This document shows, piece after piece, positions 16,651-25,166 of a stretch of 64,000 nt of DNA (positions within the stretch are counted from its first letter, which is position 1; every line of letters begins with the position of its first letter). The stretch is from positions 771,623 through 835,622 of the forward strand of contig DS999405.1 of NCBI GenBank assembly GCA_000158155.1, read 5' to 3'. The position numbers and the translations under genes are program-made. The notes under the pieces were generated by a model. It saw nothing but the letters and a program-made list of their open reading frames with translations. It was not told where the DNA came from and did not search any database. This DNA is from a gamma proteobacterium NOR5-3. Lineage in GTDB: Bacteria > Pseudomonadota > Gammaproteobacteria > Pseudomonadales > Halieaceae.

Positions 16651-17949
16651 TTGGAATCGCTTGCAGTAGAAACTGAAGATCGGGATCTTGAGCGCCTTTT
16701 CTCTGAGGCTCGTCGGTATCCACTCCTGACGGCTGAGCAGGAAAAATCCATTGACGGCGACAAGTGGCAGGCCGTGCAAGAGCTGCAGCGGCTTCTTACC
16801 CGAGATGTCGCGGCGCTGCACTATTTGCGTTCCTGGAGCCGGAACACCGCACTGACGCCACTGGACATAGCGTATTTCGTCAACCGGGAGCATCATTTTA
16901 TTCTGCGGCGTGAGCTGGCCAGTTATATGGCCGACGGCAAACAGGCTGACCGTATGGAGGCCCTGCACGGCGCATTGCAAAAGCAACGCAGTGCCCGGAC
17001 TCTTGATCAGAGAGTGCGCGAATTAGAGCTGCCCGCTAGCCTCACCGTGGGTATCGCTGTGATGATACTGCGACTTGACGGTGTAAAGCTTCAGGACAGT
17101 GTCGCCGATGCGCTGCAGCAATGGTCAACTTTCTGGTCTCACACCGAGAAGCGCCCCAAAGAGGCTTTGAATCCAGAGGTTCGCGACGCGCTCGTATCAC
17201 ATCTTGAGCGCTACTCCGATGCACGCGACACCTTGACCATGCATAACCTGCGCCTGGTGTATTCCATCGCCGGGCGCTACCGTGGTAAAGGCGTGAACTA
17301 CCTGGATCTGATTCAGGAAGGCACCCTGGGCTTGATCCGCGCTGCAGAAAAGTATGACCACAACAAGGGATTTCGCTTCAGCACCTATTGTTTTAACTGG
17401 ATCACCCAGGCCATACGTCGGCACGTGGGCGACACGGGCGGTCTGATACGCTATCCAACGCATGTGCAGGAGCAGGTTAACAAGCTGTATCGACTGCGTA
17501 TTACCGAAAAACAGCGAACCGGCGAAGAGCCGGGAGACGCGGCACTGGCAGAAGCAGCGGGCCTTTCTCTTGAGAAAACCCGCGAATTGCTGCAACTGCG
17601 TAACCTGGGTATTTCTCTGGACGCACCTCAGTATGATGATGACGATGGCACGCTTCTGGACACCATGAGCGGCGGGCCTTTTGAGGCCTGTGAGGCAGAA
17701 GCTGAAACCGAGTCCCTTCATGATCGGCTGCTGGTGGAGATGCAGGGCCTGGATCAGGCCGAGCGAGAAGTCGTGATCGCTCGCTGGGGCCTCCACGATG
17801 GGCCGCCACTGTCCCGAGCGGAAATTGCAGACCGCATGTCAGTAAGCCGCGAGTGGGTGCGCCAGCTGGAACGTGCAGCGCTCACGAAACTCAGTGGCAA
17901 CGAGCGCATTCGCGCGGCCTTTGCCGACTACATTGACGCAAGCGCATAG
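16651..17949 (+). CDS. RNA polymerase sigma-70 family factor (group 2/3) with inserted segment
   Basis: 432 aa, TTG start at 16651 with GGAGG 8 bp upstream. It has region 1.2 (RYPLLTAEQEKSI) and full region 2 (HNLRLVYSIAGRYRGKGVNYLDLIQEGTLGLIRA, then FRFSTYCFNWITQAIRR). Region 3 follows, then region 4 with its helix-turn-helix (SRAEIADRMSVSREWVRQLERAAL). Between regions 1.2 and 2.1 lies about 130 residues of unusual sequence. The acidic stretch YDDDDGTLLDTM follows region 3. It is neither RpoD nor an ECF factor, but an alternative sigma related to RpoS/RpoD. It is divergent from the MerR gene, echoing the LitR-LitS pairing known in Streptomyces, where LitS is an ECF factor. Confidence 0.88.
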   Translation: MESLAVETEDRDLERLFSEARRYPLLTAEQEKSIDGDKWQAVQELQRLLTRDVAALHYLRSWSRNTALTPLDIAYFVNREHHFILRRELASYMADGKQADRMEALHGALQKQRSARTLDQRVRELELPASLTVGIAVMILRLDGVKLQDSVADALQQWSTFWSHTEKRPKEALNPEVRDALVSHLERYSDARDTLTMHNLRLVYSIAGRYRGKGVNYLDLIQEGTLGLIRAAEKYDHNKGFRFSTYCFNWITQAIRRHVGDTGGLIRYPTHVQEQVNKLYRLRITEKQRTGEEPGDAALAEAAGLSLEKTRELLQLRNLGISLDAPQYDDDDGTLLDTMSGGPFEACEAEAETESLHDRLLVEMQGLDQAEREVVIARWGLHDGPPLSRAEIADRMSVSREWVRQLERAALTKLSGNERIRAAFADYIDASA

Positions 17950-17986
17950 GCCCGTGGCGGGGTATCGCAAGGCGGTGTAACGGGAT

Positions 17987-18877
17987 TTAACTCGCGGGCC
18001 TTTCGATTCGCTCCAACGCAGAGGCCAGGCGAGGCAGTGTAAATTCAAAGCCCTCTGCAAGCAGCTTTGCGGGTTGTACGCGCTGCCCCGTAATCAAAAG
18101 CTCGTCCGCCATTTCGCCTACCATGGCGCGCATCAGAAAAGCGGGCATGGGAATCGCGAGCAGCGTCCGGTGTACCTTTCGCATAGCCGTACAGAAATCG
18201 CGGCTGGTTACAGGTTCCGGCGCAGTCACGTTAATCGGACCAGACAGATCCGCACGATCCAAAGCAAAACAAAATGCCGATACGACATCCTCACGGTGCA
18301 CCCAGCTCAGCCACTGACGCCCGTCGCCTATCCAATTGGCCACACCGAAGCGAAACGGCTGAGCCATCTGCGGATAGGCCCCGCCACCGGCATCGAGCAC
18401 CACGCCCAGGCGCAGGATACACAGACGGGCATCGCCGGCTGCGTCCGTGGCCGCAGCTTCCCAATCACGACAGAGTTCAGCGGCGAAGCCCGCTCCTGAC
18501 GAGGCGCTTTCGTCCAGTTCCTGATCATCTCGAGCACCGTAATAGCCAATAGCACTGGCGTTAAGCCAGACCGTGGGAGGCGACTCTACACGGCGAAAAT
18601 ACTCTCCCAACGTTCGCGTCAGCTCTACGCGGCTCGCCACCATCTTCTGCTTATAGGCATCGTTCCATCGCTTATCGGCCAAAGAGGCGCCCGCAAGATT
18701 GATCACCGCATCGATGCAAGGGCCCAAATCCTGGAGTTCCTGCACATACTCCACGTCCGCGCGTGACTTCGGCGCCAACTGACGGGTCAGAACGCTCACG
18801 TTGTGCCCTCTTTCTTGCAGCGCAGGTATCAGCGCCTCCCCGATAAAGCCGGTTCCGCCAGTTAGTAAAATATTCAT
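17987..18877 (-). CDS. TIGR01777-family NAD(P)-binding epimerase-like protein
   Basis: 296-aa extended SDR protein. It has the Rossmann motif TGGTGFIGEAL at residues 6-16, then INLAGASLADKRW, SAIGYYGARDDQELDE (the active-site Tyr region) and VHREDVVSAFCFAL. The family (E. coli YfcH) is of unknown substrate. In several proteobacteria it is encoded beside photolyase and MerR genes and can be part of the light-responsive regulon. It is convergent with the sigma gene and divergent from the sirtuin gene, with 107 bp between starts. Confidence 0.88.
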   Translation of the reverse strand: MNILLTGGTGFIGEALIPALQERGHNVSVLTRQLAPKSRADVEYVQELQDLGPCIDAVINLAGASLADKRWNDAYKQKMVASRVELTRTLGEYFRRVESPPTVWLNASAIGYYGARDDQELDESASSGAGFAAELCRDWEAAATDAAGDARLCILRLGVVLDAGGGAYPQMAQPFRFGVANWIGDGRQWLSWVHREDVVSAFCFALDRADLSGPINVTAPEPVTSRDFCTAMRKVHRTLLAIPMPAFLMRAMVGEMADELLITGQRVQPAKLLAEGFEFTLPRLASALERIERPAS

Positions 18878-18984
18878 GCCGCTATCCTCTAAAATCGCTA
18901 GGGGTAGTTACCACCATAACGCCGATTTAGATCAAAACTTAGACAGTCGATCCGAGAGTCCCCCGCGCAGCGTATAGTGCGGGC

Positions 18985-19857
18985 ATGAACCCACATCCAC
19001 TTTCCCATTCGGATCTAGAGCGCGTCAGTGCAATCATTGACGCCTCGCCCGCACTGGTGCTCACAGGCGCGGGTGTGAGCGCGGCCACGGGCATCCCCAC
19101 CTATCGGGACCAGGCTGGCAATTGGTTGCGCAGCGATCCCATCACGCATCAGGAGTTCATCCGGGATCCACGACAGCGACAACGCTACTGGGGACGCTCT
19201 CTGTTGGGATGGCCTGCTGTCCGCGACGCGCGACCCGCGGCGGCACATCGCATTCTGGCCCAGCTGGAAAACCTCGGAGTCATCACGCATATCGTGACTC
19301 AGAACGTAGACCGCCTGCATCAAAGGGCCGGGAGTGCGAAAGTGACAGATCTTCACGGGCGCCTCGACCGCATTTTTTGCCTGAACTGCAAAGAGTCATC
19401 AGGGCGAGATCAAATCCAGAGTGAACTTGAGCGTCTGAACCCCTCGATAAATCGCACCACGGTGTCTGCAAGGCCCGATGGCGACGCAGACCTTGCAGAC
19501 AGTATGGTTGACGGCATCACCGTTCCACAGTGTAAAAGTTGTGGCGGTACGCTCATGCCCGATGTCGTGTTTTTTGGAGGAAGCATTCCCAGCGAACGCG
19601 TCCTCGAAGGACAAGCGGCTCTGGAACGCGCCCAAAGTTTGCTGGTCGTGGGCAGCTCCCTGCAGGTTTATTCGGGCTATCGATTTTGCAAGTGGGCGCG
19701 ACAAACCAACAAGCCCATCTTTCTCATTAACCCCGGGGTGACAAGAGCCGACGACATCGCACATAAGTGGACCGTCGAGGCTGACACAGGGCTGAGCGCA
19801 CTGCTAAACCACAGCATTAAGCGACACGGGCACAAGGAAACAGCTTCGCATGACTGA
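18985..19857 (+). CDS. Sir2-family NAD-dependent protein deacylase
   Basis: 290-aa sirtuin. It shows GAGVSAATGIPTYRD (28-42, NAD site), TQNVD (105-109), catalytic H124 in LHGRLDRIF, and a complete zinc site C132/C135 with C183/C186. GGSIP and VVGSSLQVYS complete the fold. It removes acyl groups from lysines, consuming NAD. This type resembles class II sirtuins (SIRT4-like, also called NpdA in bacteria). The last 8 bases overlap the start of the photolyase gene, so the two are co-translated, an unusual pairing of deacylase and DNA-repair enzyme. Confidence 0.92.
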   Translation: MNPHPLSHSDLERVSAIIDASPALVLTGAGVSAATGIPTYRDQAGNWLRSDPITHQEFIRDPRQRQRYWGRSLLGWPAVRDARPAAAHRILAQLENLGVITHIVTQNVDRLHQRAGSAKVTDLHGRLDRIFCLNCKESSGRDQIQSELERLNPSINRTTVSARPDGDADLADSMVDGITVPQCKSCGGTLMPDVVFFGGSIPSERVLEGQAALERAQSLLVVGSSLQVYSGYRFCKWARQTNKPIFLINPGVTRADDIAHKWTVEADTGLSALLNHSIKRHGHKETASHD

Positions 19858-21298
19858 CACTGTCGTTTTATGGTTTCGACAAGACCTTAGAATCAACGAC
19901 CTCCCTGCTTTACAAGCAGCCACCCGCGATGGCCAGAAGGTCTTGCCAATCTATATCCTGGATGAGGATGCGCCGGGCGACTGGTCCCCGGGAGGCGCAA
20001 GCCGCTGGTGGCTCCACCATAGCCTGACGGCGCTGGCCCAAGACATTGATCACCTCGGTGGCACGTTGATTTTCCGAAAAGGAAAGACGCTCTCGATCCT
20101 CCGTGACGTCTGTGAAGCAAGTGGTGCAAGGGCGATTTATTGCAGCCGCCGCTATGAACCTTGGGCCGGTCAAGAAGAACAAACTCTCTACAAAGCGCTA
20201 GACAGCGACAACATTAGCTTCAAGCGTTTTCCTGGCTCTTTGCTCCACGAACCCGGCAGCGTGCTTACACAGGGTGGCGGCCCATTTAAAGTCTTCACAC
20301 CCTTTTGGCGTGCCTGTCGTCGGAACGAAGTCCCGCAGCCGGCAGAAAAACCAAGTGTTGCCTGGGCAGAAGGTATACAAAGCGATACGTTGGATGCATG
20401 GAAATTGCTTCCCCGGGATCCTGACTGGGCGGCAAGCTGGAACGAGTTTTGGCAGCCCGGTGAAAATGGAGCTCAGGCACGCTTGCACGCATTTTTGGAT
20501 GACACGGTGTCTCGCTATGCGGATGAGCGGGATCTCCCTTCGGTAGATGCCACATCCCGTATGTCCGCGCACCTCCATCATGGCGAAATTTCTCCGCGGC
20601 AAATCTGGGCGATGTGCGAACAGAAGAAGCTCGAGCAGCCCCACAGCGACACAGCGATCAACAAGTTTCAGGCGGAGCTTGGGTGGCGTGAGTTTTCTTA
20701 TCACTTACTTCACTTTTTCCCTCACCTACCTGAAACCCCTTTTAAAGAGAACTTTTCGGGCTTTCCCTGGCAAGCCAACGAGACATATCTGCAAGCCTGG
20801 CAACGAGGACAAACCGGTTACCCAATCGTTGACGCGGGCATGCGCGAGTTGTGGGCCACGGGCATCATGCACAATCGTGTGCGTATGGTTGTAGCGTCAT
20901 TTCTGTGCAAGCACCTGCTGCAACACTGGCGCTGTGGGGAGGACTGGTTTTGGGACACCTTGGTTGACGCCGACCTGGCGAGCAACGGTTGCAGCTGGCA
21001 ATGGGTCGCCGGCAGCGGCGCCGACGCCGCGCCCTACTTTCGTATCTTCAATCCCGTGACTCAGGGCGAGAAATTCGACAAGCAGGGAGACTATGTACGT
21101 CGCTGGGTTCCTGAGATCGCTGCGCTGTCCAACAAATATCTACACAAGCCCTGGGAGGCTCCCGCCGAGGTTCTGAGTCAGGCAGGCGTTACGCTTGGTG
21201 CAGACTATCCGGAGCCCATCGTCGATCACCGTGAAGCGCGGCAAGCCGCGTTGGACGCCTACGAGCACATCAGGTTATCCACTGCCCCGTCGGCGTAG
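19850..21298 (+). CDS. phrB: Deoxyribodipyrimidine photolyase (class I)
   Basis: 482 aa, the normal size. The N-terminal antenna-binding alpha/beta domain starts TVVLWFRQDLRINDLPAL. The C-terminal FAD domain contains SAHLHHGEISPRQIW, ELGWREFSYHLL, GYPIVDAGMRELWATG, MHNRVRMVVASFLCKHLL, WRCGEDWF and NGCSWQWVAGSGADAAPYFRIFNP. The FAD-binding and Trp-chain segments look intact, so the enzyme should split cyclobutane pyrimidine dimers using blue light. It overlaps the sirtuin gene by 8 bp. Its 3' end overlaps the convergent XdhC gene by 24 bp. Confidence 0.96.
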   Translation: MTDTVVLWFRQDLRINDLPALQAATRDGQKVLPIYILDEDAPGDWSPGGASRWWLHHSLTALAQDIDHLGGTLIFRKGKTLSILRDVCEASGARAIYCSRRYEPWAGQEEQTLYKALDSDNISFKRFPGSLLHEPGSVLTQGGGPFKVFTPFWRACRRNEVPQPAEKPSVAWAEGIQSDTLDAWKLLPRDPDWAASWNEFWQPGENGAQARLHAFLDDTVSRYADERDLPSVDATSRMSAHLHHGEISPRQIWAMCEQKKLEQPHSDTAINKFQAELGWREFSYHLLHFFPHLPETPFKENFSGFPWQANETYLQAWQRGQTGYPIVDAGMRELWATGIMHNRVRMVVASFLCKHLLQHWRCGEDWFWDTLVDADLASNGCSWQWVAGSGADAAPYFRIFNPVTQGEKFDKQGDYVRRWVPEIAALSNKYLHKPWEAPAEVLSQAGVTLGADYPEPIVDHREARQAALDAYEHIRLSTAPSA

Positions 21299-22231
21299 CC
21301 GAATAAGCTCGGCAATAATGGATACGGCAATCTCCGGCGGCGTTTTGCTGCCGATGTCCAGGCCTACCGGCGCATGCAGGCGATTAATGCAGTCTGCCGG
21401 CACGCCTAAGGCACTTAAGCGCTCTTTGCGCTGCTCGGTGGTACGCACCGAACCCAGAGCACCCACGTACCAGGCTTTGGACTCCAGCGCCTCCATGAGC
21501 GCCATATCGTCGATGCGCGGATCATGGGTCAGGGTGATCACCACGGATTCGGGATCGTCGGCGTGAGCACGGACGGCGTCATCAGGCATTTCCGATAAGA
21601 GTGGTAAAGCAGGACCGCGCCAGTCCGCTCTGGCCTCTGCGCGGGGATCACAAACCAGCACGTCATAGTCCAGACCCAGGGCCAGCTCAGCAACGCTTGC
21701 GGCCAACTGCCCTGCACCGATCAGCAACATGCGCTGCCGGGGCCCAAAACACTGCAAGAGCTGCGCTTCGGCAAACTCGACCTCGCGATGGCTTACGCCT
21801 GATTCAACCGTGGTATTGCCGGAAAGGCGGTCGACGCAGCGTTGAATAATCAGCCTTGCATCCAAAGCGTTGCGCACCGACTCGAGCCAGGGGCGATCCC
21901 TGTCAACGTGCAAGAACTGCAAAAAGATCGTCAGGTGACCGCCGCAGGGCAACCCCAGCCGCGCATTTTCTTCTGCGGACACGCCGTACTGAAGCACCTG
22001 CGGAGTGTCTCCCGGGAATTCACCTGCAACAATGCTCGCAAGGAGCTCTTCCTCGACGCAGCCGCCAGAAAGAGAGCCCACCTGTGAGGTCGGCGGCAAA
22101 AACAACGCCATAGACCCCACAGGACGAGGCGACGATCCATGCACCGCCACTACCGTAGCGAGCCAGCAGGTCTGGCCATTGCGAAGCGCGTCGAGGGCTG
22201 CGCTGAGCACTGCATTGTCTTGTGTCTGCAT
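21275..22231 (-). CDS. XdhC/CoxI family protein
   Basis: 318 aa from the ATG at 22231 (an in-frame ATG at 22261 is possible). The N-terminal XdhC_CoxI domain shows WLATVVAVHGSSPRPVGSMAL and GSLSGGCVEEELL. The C-terminal Rossmann domain shows RMLLIGAGQLAASVAELA, VVITLTHDPRIDDMAL and YVGALGSVRTTEQR, ending with LDIGSKTPPEIAVSIIAEL. In the family it loads or sulfurates molybdenum cofactor for xanthine dehydrogenase or CO-dehydrogenase-type enzymes. No molybdoenzyme is encoded nearby, so the client is unknown. Its 3' end lies inside the end of phrB on the other strand. Confidence 0.9.
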   Translation of the reverse strand: MQTQDNAVLSAALDALRNGQTCWLATVVAVHGSSPRPVGSMALFLPPTSQVGSLSGGCVEEELLASIVAGEFPGDTPQVLQYGVSAEENARLGLPCGGHLTIFLQFLHVDRDRPWLESVRNALDARLIIQRCVDRLSGNTTVESGVSHREVEFAEAQLLQCFGPRQRMLLIGAGQLAASVAELALGLDYDVLVCDPRAEARADWRGPALPLLSEMPDDAVRAHADDPESVVITLTHDPRIDDMALMEALESKAWYVGALGSVRTTEQRKERLSALGVPADCINRLHAPVGLDIGSKTPPEIAVSIIAELIRLRRRGSG

Positions 22232-22340
22232 GTGTTTAATTCCGCTGGGACATCGTTTCAACGCGTCGTCGATGATGCGTTTGCCTAACCATCAAAAATC
22301 ACAGCGGTTCCTGCGAACTTGCGGGGGCTGTCAATAGCGC

Positions 22341-22886
22341 TTACTCGCCCGCAGCGAAACCGTGGGATGCCATGCTCTCGTTGATAAAGGTCCGCCAAAC
22401 CGGATTTTCATCAAACTTGGCCTCATCCCATACCGCGTACAAGTCCTTCCTCGCGTCAACCTCAGGCACGCCTTCGCGAATCACGCGATAAAGGTACGTA
22501 AATGCCGAAGCACGGAAGTTGGCAAAACAGTGCACCAAAGTTTTCCGTCCTTGCCGCGCATCCATCATGGCGAAGAACAGTTCAAGATCGCGCGGTGTCG
22601 GCGCATCCCATAGCACGGGAATATTGACGTAGTTAATGCCGGCTTGTTGCACAGCGAACGGTTCTTCTGCGTTTCGCGACGGATCGGCCACCGCGAGGTT
22701 AATGATCAGCTCGACACTTTCAGATTGCAGAGCCGCTACCTGCTCCGGGTAAATCTGGCCCGCCGTCAGCAGGACATCAGACACACGGTGAAAATTACGC
22801 GCATCTTCCAGTGTATGCGGGTCCTTCGAATACGCTGGCGACAACCACAGCGCCGCGATTGCCAGTACCAGTCGGTAAAACTTCAC
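22341..22886 (-). CDS. Exported protein-tyrosine-phosphatase-like protein
   Basis: 181 aa from a GTG at 22886, which has a good GGAGGG 9 bp upstream. This start exposes a signal peptide (FYRLVLAIAALWLSPAYS). An open frame extends to 23066 but lacks features. The core (LLTAGQIYPEQV..LIINLA...VNIPVLWDAPTP) matches the DUF442-like dual-specificity phosphatase fold. The P-loop reads HCFANFRAS, with four residues between Cys and Arg instead of the usual five. It is thus either a variant phosphatase or a non-catalytic binder. The start faces the amidohydrolase gene (divergent, 165 bp). Confidence 0.75.
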   Translation of the reverse strand: MKFYRLVLAIAALWLSPAYSKDPHTLEDARNFHRVSDVLLTAGQIYPEQVAALQSESVELIINLAVADPSRNAEEPFAVQQAGINYVNIPVLWDAPTPRDLELFFAMMDARQGRKTLVHCFANFRASAFTYLYRVIREGVPEVDARKDLYAVWDEAKFDENPVWRTFINESMASHGFAAGE

Positions 22887-23051
22887 GGTAAACAACCCTC
22901 CAAGGTTGTGAGCTTTTAAACAGCGGGCAAAGCATAGCACCTGCGCAAGAAACAGTGACCCTCGAGCCTGATGCGAGGCCCGAAAATCCATACTCCGTGC
23001 TAGGATTTCTGCCACAGATCGCGTTGCACTGACATTAGCAGGTAGCTGACC

Positions 23052-24797
23052 ATGAAAAGTACGCACAACGTTTTCGGCTTGAAGGCACTTACTTTTGTGC
23101 CCACCGTTATGCTCACAATCGTGCTTGGCGTAACAGTCACTGTCGTTGCACCGCTCAAGGCCAAGGAAACCGGCGCATGCCCCGTCAGTGACCTATTGAT
23201 CTACAACAGCACTGTCTACACAGCAGATGACGACAACTGGCGCGCTCAGGCGGTTGCCATAGCGGACGATCGCATTGCCTTTGTGGGGAGCAATGAGCAA
23301 GCCGGACCCTGGCATTGCGGCGCAAAGAAGGTGATGGATCTGCAGGGAAGCGTGGTCTACCCCGGCTTTACCGACGGCCATCAGCATCTCGAGGGCGTTG
23401 GCAAGCGTACGCGCACTCTCAGCCTGTTCGGGATACCCACGCGGGCTGACACCATTGAACGCATCAGGGACTGGGCATCCTCGGTTCCCGAGGGAAACTG
23501 GGTATTGGGACGGGGCTGGATCGAGCGGGAATGGACGGATGACCAGCGTTTTCTGACTCGCTGGGATGTCGATACCTTTACCACGGACAAACCACTCTAC
23601 ATGCCCCGGGCCGATGGCGTGTCTGCCCTGGTCAACAGCAAGGCTCTGGAATTGGCGGGCGTGGACGCGAGCACGCCGGATCCCGAGGGCGGACGCTTTG
23701 AACGCGATGACCAGGGCAATCTTACGGGCTATGTCTTGGCCCGGGCCATGGATCGATTTCGCGCTATCTTGCCGCCAGAAACTGACGAGTACATCAAAGA
23801 GAACCTGCGCCGCGGCATGCAGGCCAACGTCGCGATGGGTTGGACACAGACGCACGATGCGGGCATGAGTTGGCGAGAGGTCAGACTGCTTCGGGAGCTT
23901 CATGCGAGCAGCGACATGGCACACCGGGTATACATCGCAGTACCTATCGCTGAGGCTCAGTCCTTGATTGAGCATGGTACGGAGCAAAGCGGTGACGGCT
24001 TCTTCGAACTGCGCGGCATAAAAGTGTTTATCGACGGCACACTAGGCTCCCGGGGCGCCGCGTTAATCGATAACTACTCGGACGCCGAGCACAACGGGTT
24101 CATGAATCGCACGACCCCGGAGGAGTTGATGCCGGTGCTGGAAGCTGCGCTGCGTGACGGCTTACAGGTGATGACCCATGTGATTGGTGATCGCGCTCTG
24201 CGCAGCACCCTGGACTGGTACAGCGACGCATGGGACGGTCTCCCGAAAGATCAGTGGAAGACAGACGATTTGCGCTGGCGCCTTGAACATGCGCAGATTA
24301 TTCCGCCGGCGGACCAGCAGAGGCTGGTCGATATGCAGGTCATTCCCTCCATGCAACCCAGTCACGCCATTGGCGACTTGAACTTCGCACCGGCCCGGTT
24401 AGGTGAGGCGCGTCTGAAGTACGCCTATCCCTGGCAGCCATTGATCAACCGCGGGCTAAAGATCGTCGCCGGTTCGGACGCACCGGTGGAGGCTGGTGAT
24501 CCGCGCATTGAGTTTTATGCAGCCATCACCCGGCAGCGTCTCGATGGCAGCCAGGGCGAAGGGTGGCATCCTGAGTTTGCCGTGTCACGACCAGATGCCT
24601 TGCGAATGCTAACGCTCTGGCCAGCCTATGCCGCCTTTCAGGAAAAACAGCGCGGATCCATCAGCGTCGGAAAGCTGGCTGACCTGACGGTATTCGATAC
24701 GGACTTTATACAGGCAGACCCGGCAGATATTCTGCGTGCCACCACGGTGATGACGATGGTGGGCGGTCGCATCAGCTATGCTCGCATCCATCCCTAG
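23052..24797 (+). CDS. Exported amidohydrolase (YtcJ-like)
   Basis: 581 aa with an N-terminal signal or anchor segment (ALTFVPTVMLTIVLGVTVTVVAPLKA). The metal-dependent hydrolase barrel begins PGFTDGHQHL. It carries KVFIDGTLGSRGAALIDNYSD, TQTHDAGMSW, MTHVIGDRALR, LEHAQIIPPADQQRLVDM and GSDAPVEAGDPRIEFYAAITR, the order expected for YtcJ/NfdA-type amidohydrolases. The C-terminal strand GKLADLTVFDTDFIQ closes the beta sandwich. The family hydrolyses N-substituted formamides or similar amides; the true substrate is unknown. ATG at 23052 with a modest AGGT ribosome site. Confidence 0.88.
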   Translation: MKSTHNVFGLKALTFVPTVMLTIVLGVTVTVVAPLKAKETGACPVSDLLIYNSTVYTADDDNWRAQAVAIADDRIAFVGSNEQAGPWHCGAKKVMDLQGSVVYPGFTDGHQHLEGVGKRTRTLSLFGIPTRADTIERIRDWASSVPEGNWVLGRGWIEREWTDDQRFLTRWDVDTFTTDKPLYMPRADGVSALVNSKALELAGVDASTPDPEGGRFERDDQGNLTGYVLARAMDRFRAILPPETDEYIKENLRRGMQANVAMGWTQTHDAGMSWREVRLLRELHASSDMAHRVYIAVPIAEAQSLIEHGTEQSGDGFFELRGIKVFIDGTLGSRGAALIDNYSDAEHNGFMNRTTPEELMPVLEAALRDGLQVMTHVIGDRALRSTLDWYSDAWDGLPKDQWKTDDLRWRLEHAQIIPPADQQRLVDMQVIPSMQPSHAIGDLNFAPARLGEARLKYAYPWQPLINRGLKIVAGSDAPVEAGDPRIEFYAAITRQRLDGSQGEGWHPEFAVSRPDALRMLTLWPAYAAFQEKQRGSISVGKLADLTVFDTDFIQADPADILRATTVMTMVGGRISYARIHP

Positions 24798-25166
24798 GGC
24801 CTTGCAGCAAGGTTTCCTGTGTTCATAGATCCGGGAGTTCCCTTTTTGGTGCGGGAGTCGCGGATCAATGCACAATAATGGTGCCTCGAAGCTCTGGTTT
24901 GCTATTCGTACGCCCGTGCTGATGACCTCGCGACATACAATTGAGCGCGCCGCATACCAAAAACCAACACAACTATCAGGGCCACGCCCGGCAGATCGTA
25001 AACGCGAGCGTCAATGCGCTTCCAGTGGCGCGTTTTTTGCACCCGGTTCCGGCGAGTGTGCTGCGTTAAAACAAGCACACAACTGAGCGCGGAGCAGGCA
25101 ACGGGTCTACGCACACGGCCCTGGGGTACACGCGTCTCAGCATCTTACCCAACGAGGAAGCAAGAG
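24798..25166. other. Non-coding gap (369 bp), nothing identified
   Basis: No convincing gene on either strand. It contains partial symmetry GATCCGGGAG...GCGGGAGTCGCGGATC near 24830-24868, and a weak stem before T6 near 25040. Neither is strong enough to call a terminator. Confidence 0.5.

Noticed and set aside
19850-21298. Cryptochrome-DASH instead of photolyase
   Set aside because: Length and the NGCSWQWVAGSGADAAPYFRIFNP and WATGIMHNRVRM segments fit class I CPD photolyase better than the DASH group.
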